Shown one piece after another: positions 12,786 to 22,522 of a stretch of 24,138 bases of DNA. The notes beneath the pieces are model-generated. The model had not been told where the DNA came from. It saw only the letters and a program-made list of their open reading frames with translations, and searched no databases. This DNA is from JACDET01 sp035568375. GTDB taxonomy: Bacteria; Patescibacteriota; Microgenomatia; Levybacterales; UBA12049. The DNA lies in the NCBI GenBank assembly GCA_035568375.1, contig DATMOG010000090.1, positions 1 to 24,138 on the forward strand, read 5' to 3'. A program made the position numbers and the translations under genes. Positions within the stretch are counted from its first letter, which is position 1. The number at the start of each line of letters is the position of its first letter.

Positions 12786-15440
12786 ATGCAAGATTCATTT
12801 ACTACACCAATGATGAAACAATATAGTGATATAAAAAAGCAATATATAGACTGTTTGCTTTTTTATCGAATGGGAGATTTTTATGAATTATTTCTTGAAG
12901 ATGCTCATATCGGCGCGCGCATATTAAATATAACACTTACAGGCAAGGCGAATGGAAAAGGTAAAAGAATACCTATGGCTGGTGTTCCTTATCACGCGGT
13001 TGATGCGTATCTTGCTAAATTAGTAAAGGCAGGATATAAAGTAGCAATTTGTGAACAATTATCTCCACCGAATAAAAAGGGTTTGGTAAGACGTGATGTT
13101 GTCCGTGTTGTAACTCCTGGAACAATGCTTGATGAAAAAGCGCTCGAGAAGAAAGAACACAATTACCTTATTAGTTTAGCAATTGATGCAAAAAAGGTTG
13201 CGCTGACAATTGCAGATGTTTCAACTGGTTATTTTGCAACAACTGAGATTGTTTCTGATTCAAAAGAGCAAATCATTATTGATGAACTAGCGAGAATTCA
13301 TCCAAAAGAATGTATTTTGTCAGAACAGCTTTATAATGATCCCGTATTTTTACAGTTATTAAGGATTGAAAAAGGAATGAATATTTTCTCTTATGCTGAG
13401 TGGGATGTCTATGCAAATGAAGCCGAATCATTCTTGCAAAAACATTTTGGTACAGCGACATTAGCAGCGTTTAGTTTAGAAAACAAAAAATTAGCACAAC
13501 AAACTTCTGCTGTTATGCTTGGATATCTTCAAGAGACACAAAAAGGTCCGGTGCAGCATATTAAAAAGATTGATAACTATTCAACCCAAGATTATTTATT
13601 ACTTGACCGGTCAACAATTTTGAATCTCGAGCTCTTTACGACAATTAGAGAACATGATAGTAAAGGTACACTTTTATCACTGATGGATCAGACAGTGACT
13701 GCGATGGGAGGGCGTTTGCTCAAAGAATGGATGCTAAAACCTTTACTTGAGAAAAAAACTATTGAGAAGCGTCAATCTGCAGTCGCTGAGTTTTTAGAAA
13801 AACAGTCACAAAGGCAGGAACTGTATGAGTTGATTAAAGAAGTCAGTGATATTGAACGGTTAATTTCACGATGTTCTGTTGGATTGGGAAATGCTAGAGA
13901 TTTAGTAAATTTAAAAAGTTCGCTTATTATCGTTTTACAGATTAAAAATAAATTAAAAGGATTTGAGAATAGCTTAATAAAAGAATTGGCAAGTAAGATA
14001 ACGGAGTCAAAAATTTTCGGGATTGATGCAATTATAGATTTAATCAAAACAATTATTGTTTCTGAACCTCCAATAAGTATTCGTGAAGGAGGAATGATTC
14101 AGATAGGTATAGATGAGGACTTAGATAAGTTGCGTAAAATCGTCAGTGGCAGTAGAGATTGGCTTGTTGCATTAGAACAGAAAGAGAAAGAAAAGACGGG
14201 AATTGGTTCACTCAAAGTGCGTTTTAATCAAATATTTGGATTCTATATTGAAGTAAGCAAGTCAAATTTGGATTTAGTTCCAGCTACGTACATGCGGAAA
14301 CAGACATTGGTAAATGCTGAGCGTTTTATTACAGCTGAATTAAAACAACAAGAGGAAATCATTTTGTCTGCAGAAGAAAAAATTTATGAAATAGAGTTTC
14401 GGATTTTTCAGGAAACATTGCACAAAACTTTAGAAAAGGTTGCAATACTGCAGGAAACAGCACAAAGTATTGCTGCGATTGATTGTCTATTAAGTTTTGC
14501 CAATATTGCTGAAAAATATCAGTATATTAGACCAGAGATGAATTCATCCGGTGAGATGAAGATAAAAAATGGTCGGCACCCTGTTGTAGAAACCTTGCTA
14601 CTAGATAAACAATTTGTTCCTAATAATGTTTTTTTAGATAGTAATAAACAACAGTTATTGCTTATTACTGGTCCAAATATGGCTGGGAAATCAGTATATA
14701 TCCGTCAAAACGCTCTTTTAGTTTTGATGGCTCAGATGGGGTCGTTTATCCCCGCGGATGAGGCACATATTAGTTTGGTCGATCAAATTTTTGTCCGCTC
14801 AGGTGCTTCGGATGTAATCACATCGGGACTGTCGACATTTATGGTGGAGATGGTTGAAACTGCACATATTTTACATCATGCGACGAGTAAAAGTTTAATA
14901 GTAATGGATGAAATCGGTCGAGGTACAAGTACATATGACGGGATCAGTATTGCATGGGCAGTTGCAGAATATTTAGTGACAAATGGAAAAGAAAAACCTA
15001 AGACACTCTTTGCAACACATTATCATGAATTACAGGTGTTGGAAGAGCGACATTCAGAACAAATTCGTAATTATCACATGGCAGTTAGTGATGAGCAAGG
15101 AGAGCCAGTTTTTCTTCATACAATTTTGCCTGGTGGGGCATCACATAGTTTTGGTGTGGCAGTTGCAAAGCTTGCTGGTATTCCTGATCCGATTATCAAA
15201 CGTGCGAATGAATTATTGGAGGAGTTGGAAAAACGAGATGATAAGCAGCAAGAGGTAAGTTCAAGAAAAATTTATGCACCACAGCAGATTAATTTGGCGG
15301 ATCGTCTTATCCATAAAGAATTGGAACAACTGGATATTGCACAAATAACACCATTGGAGGCACTTAATATTCTGGCTGCATTAAAAGAAAAATTGCAATT
15401 GTTTACAAAAGAAAATATAAAATATTTGGAAGCTGATTGA
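12786..15440 (+). CDS. mutS: DNA mismatch repair protein MutS
   Basis: 884 residues, close to the usual 850-880. The mismatch-binding GDFYE has the intercalating Phe32 and Glu34. A connector domain, a lever/clamp core and the ABC ATPase follow. Walker A is GPNMAGKSV (about 629-637, where most MutS proteins have GPNMGGKST), the Walker B region VMDEIGRGTSTYDG (about 704-717) is intact, and TLFATHYHEL is the switch. The C-terminal PLEALNILAALKEKL is the usual dimer tail. MutS scans DNA as a dimer, binds mispairs and small loops and recruits MutL, whose gene starts six bases downstream. It heads the repair operon. No mutH is present, in agreement with an endonuclease-type MutL. Confidence 0.98.
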   Translation: MQDSFTTPMMKQYSDIKKQYIDCLLFYRMGDFYELFLEDAHIGARILNITLTGKANGKGKRIPMAGVPYHAVDAYLAKLVKAGYKVAICEQLSPPNKKGLVRRDVVRVVTPGTMLDEKALEKKEHNYLISLAIDAKKVALTIADVSTGYFATTEIVSDSKEQIIIDELARIHPKECILSEQLYNDPVFLQLLRIEKGMNIFSYAEWDVYANEAESFLQKHFGTATLAAFSLENKKLAQQTSAVMLGYLQETQKGPVQHIKKIDNYSTQDYLLLDRSTILNLELFTTIREHDSKGTLLSLMDQTVTAMGGRLLKEWMLKPLLEKKTIEKRQSAVAEFLEKQSQRQELYELIKEVSDIERLISRCSVGLGNARDLVNLKSSLIIVLQIKNKLKGFENSLIKELASKITESKIFGIDAIIDLIKTIIVSEPPISIREGGMIQIGIDEDLDKLRKIVSGSRDWLVALEQKEKEKTGIGSLKVRFNQIFGFYIEVSKSNLDLVPATYMRKQTLVNAERFITAELKQQEEIILSAEEKIYEIEFRIFQETLHKTLEKVAILQETAQSIAAIDCLLSFANIAEKYQYIRPEMNSSGEMKIKNGRHPVVETLLLDKQFVPNNVFLDSNKQQLLLITGPNMAGKSVYIRQNALLVLMAQMGSFIPADEAHISLVDQIFVRSGASDVITSGLSTFMVEMVETAHILHHATSKSLIVMDEIGRGTSTYDGISIAWAVAEYLVTNGKEKPKTLFATHYHELQVLEERHSEQIRNYHMAVSDEQGEPVFLHTILPGGASHSFGVAVAKLAGIPDPIIKRANELLEELEKRDDKQQEVSSRKIYAPQQINLADRLIHKELEQLDIAQITPLEALNILAALKEKLQLFTKENIKYLEAD

Positions 15441-15446
15441 TATGCT

Positions 15447-17153
15447 ATGGTATCTATACAAAAAAATATGAAGAAAATACATCAATTATCTCCTCAGGTA
15501 GTTTCACAAATTGCTGCAGGTGAAGTTATCGAACGCCCTATGTATGCAGTGAAAGAATTAATTGAAAATGCACTTGATGCGGGAGCAGATTCTATCATTA
15601 TCCATATTGAAGAGAGCGGTTTAAAGAAAATTGTCGTTACTGATAACGGCGAAGGAATGCATTCTGAAGATTTGAGGGAAAGTTTTAAACCTCATACAAC
15701 AAGTAAAATTACGAAGGCTGATGAATTGTCTCAGATAAAAACAATGGGATTTCGGGGAGAAGCTTTATCAAGTATTGCGGCTATCAGTCGACTATCTATT
15801 AGTAGTAGAACATCAGATAGTCCAGTCGGGACAAAGGTCATCATTAATGATGGTAAATTAGAAAAAATTACACCTGTTGGTATGCCGGTGGGTACAACAG
15901 TTACTATTGACCATTTATTTTACTCTTTTCCAGCACGAAAAAAATTTCTCAAAGCACTAAGGACGGAATTGAAGCACGTGATTGATTTGGTAATTAACTA
16001 TGCACTTTGTTATCCTGAAATTCATTTACAATTAGCACATAATAAAAAAAATCTTCTTGATTTGCCAAAATCTTCTGAGCCAGTACATCGTATCGAAAAA
16101 CTCTTAGGAAAAGATATTTTTTCATCTCTTATTCCAATTTCTTTAAGCGATTCATATATAACAATTTCTGGATATTTGGCTAAGCCATCTATTACAACTC
16201 GAACTCCAAACAAACAGTTTTTCTATATTAACAATCGTGCGATAAGCGACAAAGGAATTTCATCGGCAGTAAAATCAGCATATGGTTCATTACTTGCTAA
16301 TGTTGTATCTCCTGTTTGCCTTTTATATTTTTCGTTGCCTTTTGAAATGGTTGATGTGAATGTCCATCCGAGGAAGGAGTATGTACGTTTTGTAGATACT
16401 CCATTATTGTATGAAGCAATTAAAAGAGCTGTTCGGCAGTCGCTTGCTCGCTATGATTTGACGCCGAGTACTAGTTTCGAAGCATTATTTTTAGGTGATG
16501 CTGTGGGTAGCACTGAATCCTACGCTGGGAGATTGATGAAGGAAAAAAAATTACCATGGGAGTTATCAATAAAAGTAGATTCTGCATCAGTTACGCAACT
16601 GCATAATTTATATTTATTAGCTGCTTCAAATAACGGTTTTATATTAATTGATCAACATGCAGCTCATGAACGAATTCTTTTTGAACAATTTTTAACTGAG
16701 TTTGCTAAAGAAAAAAAGAATCTTAACGTATTTCATGTTCACAAACCTGGAGCTTTCAATTTAAGTCTTTCAGACAGTCTCTTGCTAAGAGAAAATTTGC
16801 AACTCTTTCAAGATTTGGGATGGGGAATTGAATATTTTAAAGGAACAAGTTTCGTTTTGAGGAGTTTACCAGTTTTATTTCAAGATAGAAATTATATTAA
16901 ACTTCTCAGAGAGATTCTTGAAGATTTACGAGTGAATAATCAAGTGCAAAAAATTGATTCACTCTCTCAAAAAATGATCGCTTATATTGCTTGTCGAGGT
17001 GCTGTTAAAGCGGGAGATAGACTGACAAAAAATCAGGCAAAAGAATTACTCGAACAATTAGAAAAAATTCCCAATAATGCAACCTGTCCTCATGGCAGAC
17101 CAACAAAAATTTCTATTGATTTGAGAATGATTCATCGACTCTTTAAAAGATAA
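15447..17153 (+). CDS. mutL: DNA mismatch repair protein MutL (endonuclease type)
   Basis: 568 residues. The N-terminal GHKL ATPase has IAAGEVIERP, KELIENALDAGA, VTDNGEGM and TMGFRGEALSSI. The transducer domain ends near 330, and a short linker of about 45 residues follows. The C-terminal domain has the metal-binding nuclease motif DQHAAHERILFE (DQHA-x2-E-x4-E, about 400-411), ACRGAVKAGD and CPHGRP (about 546). It should therefore nick DNA itself, as in methyl-independent mismatch repair. The first ATG (15447) gives MVSIQKNMKKIHQLSP; the conserved part begins at the eighth residue, so ATG 15468 is an equally good start. It lies between mutS (six-base gap) and an AlkA-type glycosylase (five-base gap), clearly one operon. 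Confidence 0.97.
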   Translation: MVSIQKNMKKIHQLSPQVVSQIAAGEVIERPMYAVKELIENALDAGADSIIIHIEESGLKKIVVTDNGEGMHSEDLRESFKPHTTSKITKADELSQIKTMGFRGEALSSIAAISRLSISSRTSDSPVGTKVIINDGKLEKITPVGMPVGTTVTIDHLFYSFPARKKFLKALRTELKHVIDLVINYALCYPEIHLQLAHNKKNLLDLPKSSEPVHRIEKLLGKDIFSSLIPISLSDSYITISGYLAKPSITTRTPNKQFFYINNRAISDKGISSAVKSAYGSLLANVVSPVCLLYFSLPFEMVDVNVHPRKEYVRFVDTPLLYEAIKRAVRQSLARYDLTPSTSFEALFLGDAVGSTESYAGRLMKEKKLPWELSIKVDSASVTQLHNLYLLAASNNGFILIDQHAAHERILFEQFLTEFAKEKKNLNVFHVHKPGAFNLSLSDSLLLRENLQLFQDLGWGIEYFKGTSFVLRSLPVLFQDRNYIKLLREILEDLRVNNQVQKIDSLSQKMIAYIACRGAVKAGDRLTKNQAKELLEQLEKIPNNATCPHGRPTKISIDLRMIHRLFKR

Positions 17154-17158
17154 ATTGT

Positions 17159-17740
17159 ATGTTTAAAGATACTATTTTACAGAGATTAATAAAAAAATAT
17201 CCGAAACCTCATTTTGAAGATCGGAGTGAATTTTTTATGAGGGAACTGATAAAATCTGTTATTTCACAACAACTTTTAGTAAAGGCTTCCGACACTATTT
17301 TTTCCCGTTTTGTTGCACTTTTTTCAAATGGAAAATTTCCTACTGCAACGACAATTTTAGGTATGAATGATGAAGAAATGAGACATGCTGGATTATCGTA
17401 TGCAAAAGTTACCTATGTAAAATCAATTGCCAATGCATTTATGAGCGATTTAATTGATATCGGAAAAATGAGAAAACAATCTGATGAAGAGGTTATCGCA
17501 GAACTTACACAAATAAAAGGAATAGGGAAATGGACTGCTGAGATGATTCTTATTTTCACACTCAATCGTCCTGATGTATTTTCGATAGGCGATTTAGGTC
17601 TTCGTCGAGCGATAGAAAATCTCTACGGCATTACTGATAATCATGAAATGATAAAGCTTTCAGAGACATGGAGACCATACCGGTCAACAGCATGTTGGTA
17701 TCTATGGAGAAGTTTAGAAAATAAAAATAAGTCTGTTTAG
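17159..17740 (+). CDS. DNA-3-methyladenine glycosylase, AlkA-like HhH-GPD
   Basis: A 193-residue compact glycosylase. The helix-hairpin-helix IKGIGKWTAEMI (about 119-130) and the catalytic aspartate in FSIGDLGLRRAI (about 144) are in the right order. VISQQLLVKAS near 34 is the usual N-terminal motif, and PYRSTACWYLWR near the end is the AlkA-family closing helix. There is no iron-sulfur cysteine cluster, so it is not an EndoIII/MutY type. It lacks the extra N-terminal domain of E. coli AlkA. It should remove alkylated purines to start base excision repair. It starts five bases after the mutL stop, so it shares that operon. I avoid the symbol alkA because of the shorter domain layout. Confidence 0.92.
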   Translation: MFKDTILQRLIKKYPKPHFEDRSEFFMRELIKSVISQQLLVKASDTIFSRFVALFSNGKFPTATTILGMNDEEMRHAGLSYAKVTYVKSIANAFMSDLIDIGKMRKQSDEEVIAELTQIKGIGKWTAEMILIFTLNRPDVFSIGDLGLRRAIENLYGITDNHEMIKLSETWRPYRSTACWYLWRSLENKNKSV

Positions 17741-17754
17741 AAGCAACAAACTGT

Positions 17755-17783
17755 TTGCTATAACTAAAATTTTCCTCTATAAT
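17755..17783 (+). promoter_or_regulatory. Sigma70 promoter of uvrA
   Basis: -35 TTGCTA (17755-17760), 17-base spacer, -10 TATAAT (17778-17783). The start near 17790 gives a leader of about eight bases. AAAGG, nine bases before the ATG, would be only partly transcribed. No LexA-like operator is seen. Confidence 0.65.
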
Positions 17784-17797
17784 AAAAGGCTACAATT

Positions 17798-20692
17798 ATG
17801 GATAAAATCACAATTAAAGGTGCACGGGAGCATAATCTTAAGAATCTCGATTTAGAGATTCCAAAAAATAAGTTAGTAGTTTTTACTGGTTTGTCTGGTA
17901 GTGGGAAGTCATCGTTGGCATTTGATACTGTCTATGCTGAAGGACAGCGTCGATATGTCGAAAGTTTATCTTCTTATGCAAGGCAATTTCTCGGAACGAT
18001 GAAGAAACCGGATGTTGATCTAATTGAAGGGCTTTCACCTGCGATTTCCATTGATCAGAAGTCAACAAGTCACAATCCACGTTCAACTGTCGGAACTGTT
18101 ACCGAAATTTATGATTATATGAGATTACTTTTTGCTCGTATTGGTCATCCACATTGTCCTAATTGTGGACGGGAGATTGCTCGACAATCAAAAGAACAAA
18201 TTGTTACATCTGTTTTAAAATTGCAAGAAACTCATAAAATACTAGGAAGAAATGATGTTCGCATTTTAATTTTAGCTCCTTTAGTTAAAGATAGACGAGG
18301 AGAATATACTGATTTATTTACAAGTTTGCTAAAGCGAGGTTATAGCAAAGTGAGAATTGATAGGAAAATTTATAACTTGACTGATGATTTTGTACTTATT
18401 AAAACTAATAAGCACACAATAGAACTTGTTCTTGATGCAATGGTGTTAAGCAACGATACGGATCGAACTCGTCTCTCAACTAATATTGAGCAGGCGCTTC
18501 AATTTGGTGATGGTGAGATGATTGTTTCAATTATTAATGATGCCTCATTCACCTTACCGGAAAAGCCTGAAAAGATGGATGATCAACTTTTTTCTGAGAA
18601 ATTTGCTTGTCCTGTTTGTAATATTTCACTTCCTGAAATTGAGCCGCGTATCTTTTCATTTAACACCCCACATGGTGCATGTCCAGCGTGTGCTGGTTTA
18701 GGACGGGTATTAAACGCAGATCCTGAATTGATTTTTAATGATAATTTAACGATTAATGAGGGAGGAATTGTGCCATTTTTCAATATCGGTACGAGTGATA
18801 CATGGTTTTCACGAACATTTAAAACATTTTGTGATGAAAATGATATTCCATTGACTAAGCGGGTAGGTGAATTGAATGAAGAACAGAAGCATTTGTTGCT
18901 TTTTGGTACCGGTGGCAAAAAATATTTAGTTGAAGGTGAAAATCAATTTGGTAGAGACACTGTCATCGAAGAATCATTTCGAGGTATGGCATGGGTATTA
19001 AAGCGCAAATATAACGAATCAGAGTCACAATTTCTTAAAACACAGATTGATAAATTTATGCGGTTTGATGTTTGTCCTGACTGTAAGGGAGGAAGATTGA
19101 AAAAAGAAGCTCTTTCAATTACTTTGCAGGATAAATCTATTATTGATGTTTCAGAATTATCGATTGAAAAATCTCTTGCATTTATTGCTGAATTACCGAA
19201 ATCAATATCAAGCCGTGAAGAGGAAATTTCAAAAATGATTCTTCGAGAAATTCGAGAACGGTTACAGTTTCTTGTGAATGTTGGATTAGAATACTTAACA
19301 CTTCAACGAGCTGCTTCAACACTTTCTGGTGGAGAAGCACAAAGGATACGGCTAGCGTCACAAATTGGATCAGGGTTGACTGGTGTTTTATATGTTTTGG
19401 ATGAACCGTCAATTGGGTTACATCAACGCGATAATGCAAAATTGATTGATACATTGAAAAAGTTACGAGATTTAGGTAATACAGTTTTGGTTGTTGAACA
19501 TGATGAAGAGACAATGGAAGCCTCTGATTATCTTTTTGATTTTGGTCCAGGAGCAGGAGAACAAGGTGGAAATATTATTGCTGCTGGTACCATTGAAGAA
19601 ATAAAAAATAATAAAAATTCAATTACAGGAAAATATTTGTCTGGGAAAAAAAAGATACATGTACAAAACAGAGAAGCAGATTTCGAAGATGAGATTCCAC
19701 AGTCAATTAAAATTATTGGTGCAACTGAGCATAATTTGAAAAATGTGACAGTTGAATTTCCGCTTAATAAATTAGTTGTTGTGACTGGAGTTTCCGGTTC
19801 AGGTAAATCAACATTAGTGAATGATATTTTATATCATGCTTTAATGCAAAAGAAAAATCCTTATCATCCTCAAAAACCTGGTAAATTTCTTGAAATGCAA
19901 GGACATGAAGCTTTGAAAAATGTTTTCGCAATTGATCAAGCCCCGATTGGTCGCACGCCACGTAGTAATCCTGCAACCTACACAGGGGCATTTACCTATA
20001 TAAGACAATTATTTGCTACAACAAAAGAAGCAAAATTGCGTGGTTATGGATTAGGAAGATTTTCTTTTAATGTTAAAGGTGGCCGCTGTGAAGCCTGTGA
20101 AGGAGAAGGACAAATAAAAATTGAAATGCAATTTATGCCAGATGTTTATATTACTTGTGAAGTATGTCAAGGAAAGCAATATAATAATGAAGCATTAGAA
20201 ATCTTATTTCATGATAAAAGTATCGCTGATGTTCTTTCGATGAGTGTTGCTGAAGCATTACCTTTCTTTTCTTTTATTTCTGGGCTAGGACATAGACTTT
20301 CAACGTTACAGGATGTAGGCTTGTCATATATTAAGCTTGGTCAGCCGGCTCCGACTCTCTCTGGCGGAGAAGCGCAGCGGGTGAAGTTAGCAACCGAGTT
20401 ATCAAAAAGGGGAAGAAATGCACTATATCTATTGGATGAGCCGACAACTGGTTTGCACTTTGCCGATTTAGAGAAATTGCTTTATGTTTTGCGTCGGCTT
20501 GTTGATGTTGGTAATTCTGTAATTGTTATTGAGCATAATTTAGATGTAATAAAAAATGCTGATTATATTATTGATCTCGGTCCTGAAGGTGGCGAAAAAG
20601 GTGGAGAGATCGTCGCGACAGGAACACCTCAAGAAATTTCTGAAAATCCTAATTCCTGGACAGGCAAATTCCTCAAGAATGTACTAAAATAA
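17798..20692 (+). CDS. uvrA: Excinuclease ABC subunit A (UvrA)
   Basis: 964 residues, the usual size. Two ABC modules: Walker A GLSGSGKSS (about 31-39) and GVSGSGKST (about 661-669), and signatures LSGGEAQR near 508 and 853 with Walker B segments VLDEPSIGL and LLDEPTTGL. Zn modules: CPNC near 120, CPVC paired with CPAC (about 268-300), and CEAC paired with CEVC (about 765-790). The UvrB-binding and insertion regions lie between. UvrA recognises helix distortion and loads UvrB for nucleotide excision repair. It has its own promoter 57 bases after the glycosylase gene. uvrC follows two genes later; no uvrB is in the window. Confidence 0.98.
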   Translation: MDKITIKGAREHNLKNLDLEIPKNKLVVFTGLSGSGKSSLAFDTVYAEGQRRYVESLSSYARQFLGTMKKPDVDLIEGLSPAISIDQKSTSHNPRSTVGTVTEIYDYMRLLFARIGHPHCPNCGREIARQSKEQIVTSVLKLQETHKILGRNDVRILILAPLVKDRRGEYTDLFTSLLKRGYSKVRIDRKIYNLTDDFVLIKTNKHTIELVLDAMVLSNDTDRTRLSTNIEQALQFGDGEMIVSIINDASFTLPEKPEKMDDQLFSEKFACPVCNISLPEIEPRIFSFNTPHGACPACAGLGRVLNADPELIFNDNLTINEGGIVPFFNIGTSDTWFSRTFKTFCDENDIPLTKRVGELNEEQKHLLLFGTGGKKYLVEGENQFGRDTVIEESFRGMAWVLKRKYNESESQFLKTQIDKFMRFDVCPDCKGGRLKKEALSITLQDKSIIDVSELSIEKSLAFIAELPKSISSREEEISKMILREIRERLQFLVNVGLEYLTLQRAASTLSGGEAQRIRLASQIGSGLTGVLYVLDEPSIGLHQRDNAKLIDTLKKLRDLGNTVLVVEHDEETMEASDYLFDFGPGAGEQGGNIIAAGTIEEIKNNKNSITGKYLSGKKKIHVQNREADFEDEIPQSIKIIGATEHNLKNVTVEFPLNKLVVVTGVSGSGKSTLVNDILYHALMQKKNPYHPQKPGKFLEMQGHEALKNVFAIDQAPIGRTPRSNPATYTGAFTYIRQLFATTKEAKLRGYGLGRFSFNVKGGRCEACEGEGQIKIEMQFMPDVYITCEVCQGKQYNNEALEILFHDKSIADVLSMSVAEALPFFSFISGLGHRLSTLQDVGLSYIKLGQPAPTLSGGEAQRVKLATELSKRGRNALYLLDEPTTGLHFADLEKLLYVLRRLVDVGNSVIVIEHNLDVIKNADYIIDLGPEGGEKGGEIVATGTPQEISENPNSWTGKFLKNVLK

Positions 20693-20701
20693 AATGACTT
20701 T

Positions 20702-22522
20702 ATGTTTAGAGGTAAATTCGCAACAGCACTACTTGTTTTTTTCTTTGGAATTATAGCATTATTTTACCCAAATTGCTCTTTTGCTGCTTCAAATTTTGTT
20801 ACTGATTATCATGTTACCTATACTATTGATGAGAATGGGATTGCTCACGCTGTTGTAAATGGTACACTGACCAATACGACGTCTCAATATTTTGCAAGTT
20901 CCTATAGTATCCAATTAGGTTTTGATACGATAACAAATGTTGATGCACATGATGCTGGTGGACCTATTACACCACAAGTGACTAAAAATGGTGATGGATA
21001 TGTTATAGCATTAAATTTTAACAAACAAGCGGTTGGCCTCGGAAGCAAACAGCAATTTGTTATTACTTTTGATACACCTACGATTGCACATCATTATGGT
21101 AGAATTTGGGAAATTGATATTCCGGGTATCTCAAATCCTGAAGATTTCTCTACATTTACTGTTGAATTAAAGACCCCGTCTTCATTTGGAACTCCTGCGT
21201 ATATCAAGCCAAAACAAGCAGGGGATACACTAATTTTTGATAAACAAACACTCGGAAGATCTGGTATTTCACTTGCTTTTGGTGATACTCAAGTGTATAA
21301 CTTTCACTTGGCGTATCACTTACGCAATCCTAATTTATATCCAATTACTATAACTATTGCCTTACCTCCATCAACCAATTATCAAGAAGTTTCAATTAAT
21401 AATATAGATCCACAACCAAATAATGTCATAGAAGACAAGGATGGGAATTGGCTAGCACAATATTCTTTATCTTCAGTACAAAATATGGATGTGCTGGTAA
21501 AGGGTAATGCAATTATTCGTTTGGATCCTAAGCAGAATCCGATGTCTCCTGAAGCGTTAAGCGATTACATAAAACAACAGCCATATTGGGAAGTTTATAA
21601 CGCTACAATTCAGCAGCTTGCTAGTCAATTACAAACACCGCAAGCAATTTATAACTATGTGAGTAATAAATTACATTATGATTTTTCTCGGGTGACAAGT
21701 AATCAACCTCGTTTAGGAGCATTTATTGCTTTACAACATGCACATTCTGCTGTTTGTCGTGAATTTACTGATTTGTTTATTGCACTTGCACGAGCTGCAC
21801 ATATTCCTGCAAGAGAAATTGAGGGGTTTGCCTATACAGATAATCCCAAACAACGTCCTCTTTCTCAGGAAAAAGAGATATTGCATGTATGGCCTGAATA
21901 TTATGACAGCCAGAAGAAAATGTGGATAATGGTTGATCCAACATGGGGAAGTACCACTGGTGGGGTAGATTATTTTAATCAGCTAGATTTTGATCATTTT
22001 GCTTTTGTCATTAAAGGTGAAAATAGCACTTATCCTATTCCAGCTGGTGGATATAACTTTACTAATGATCCAATTGCAAAAGATGTACAAATAGGGTTCT
22101 CCACGGCAATATCTCAAGAGACACCATCTTTTGTATTAGATAGTTCACTTCCAAAAGAGATACCTGCAGGTCTATCAATACAGGGAAGTGTTATTATTAA
22201 AAATACTGGCTCTGTGTATGTTCCAGGTCAGATTATATATCTTTCATCAAGCACTTTTGTTCCTCATGCTCAAACATTACAAACAGCTGGAGTTCCACCT
22301 TTTGGTTCTTTAGTTGTTCCTATATCATTTAATCGAATGAATCCTTTGACTAATATGGAAGGGAATTATACAATACGAGTGGCAGGAATATCTATAACAA
22401 GACATGTTCAATCAAAAGTATTTTTTCTTACATCATTAGGAGGAGGGATAGCAATTGGTATACTCACGCTCATCATATTTATCTTTACCATCAAAAGCAG
22501 GGGTTTACGTTTATTCCGATAA
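20702..22522 (+). CDS. Secreted, membrane-anchored transglutaminase-like protein
   Basis: 606 residues. A signal peptide (about 1-29, hydrophobic core ATALLVFFFGIIALF, cut near SFAAS) is followed by beta-rich domains to about 290. A transglutaminase-like core has the catalytic triad Cys (AVCREFTDLF, about 350), His (LHVWPEYY, about 394) and Asp (MVDPTWG, about 411). Next come a CARDB-like beta domain with IKNTGSVYVPGQ, a C-terminal membrane helix (GGGIAIGILTLIIFIFTI) and a basic tail. The active site would therefore face outside, anchored in the membrane. Such cores act as cysteine proteases, peptide cross-linkers or amidases; which one applies is unknown. It starts nine bases after uvrA and its end overlaps uvrC by 68 bases, so it is embedded in a repair operon. 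Confidence 0.9.
   Translation: MFRGKFATALLVFFFGIIALFYPNCSFAASNFVTDYHVTYTIDENGIAHAVVNGTLTNTTSQYFASSYSIQLGFDTITNVDAHDAGGPITPQVTKNGDGYVIALNFNKQAVGLGSKQQFVITFDTPTIAHHYGRIWEIDIPGISNPEDFSTFTVELKTPSSFGTPAYIKPKQAGDTLIFDKQTLGRSGISLAFGDTQVYNFHLAYHLRNPNLYPITITIALPPSTNYQEVSINNIDPQPNNVIEDKDGNWLAQYSLSSVQNMDVLVKGNAIIRLDPKQNPMSPEALSDYIKQQPYWEVYNATIQQLASQLQTPQAIYNYVSNKLHYDFSRVTSNQPRLGAFIALQHAHSAVCREFTDLFIALARAAHIPAREIEGFAYTDNPKQRPLSQEKEILHVWPEYYDSQKKMWIMVDPTWGSTTGGVDYFNQLDFDHFAFVIKGENSTYPIPAGGYNFTNDPIAKDVQIGFSTAISQETPSFVLDSSLPKEIPAGLSIQGSVIIKNTGSVYVPGQIIYLSSSTFVPHAQTLQTAGVPPFGSLVVPISFNRMNPLTNMEGNYTIRVAGISITRHVQSKVFFLTSLGGGIAIGILTLIIFIFTIKSRGLRLFR
22438..22447 (+). promoter_or_regulatory. Very strong Shine-Dalgarno fixing the TTG start of uvrC
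   Basis: AGGAGGAGGG, with AGGAGG (22441-22446) eight bases before TTG 22455. It is the strongest Shine-Dalgarno in the window and lies inside the coding end of the transglutaminase gene, where it encodes part of its glycine-rich membrane segment. Confidence 0.85.
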
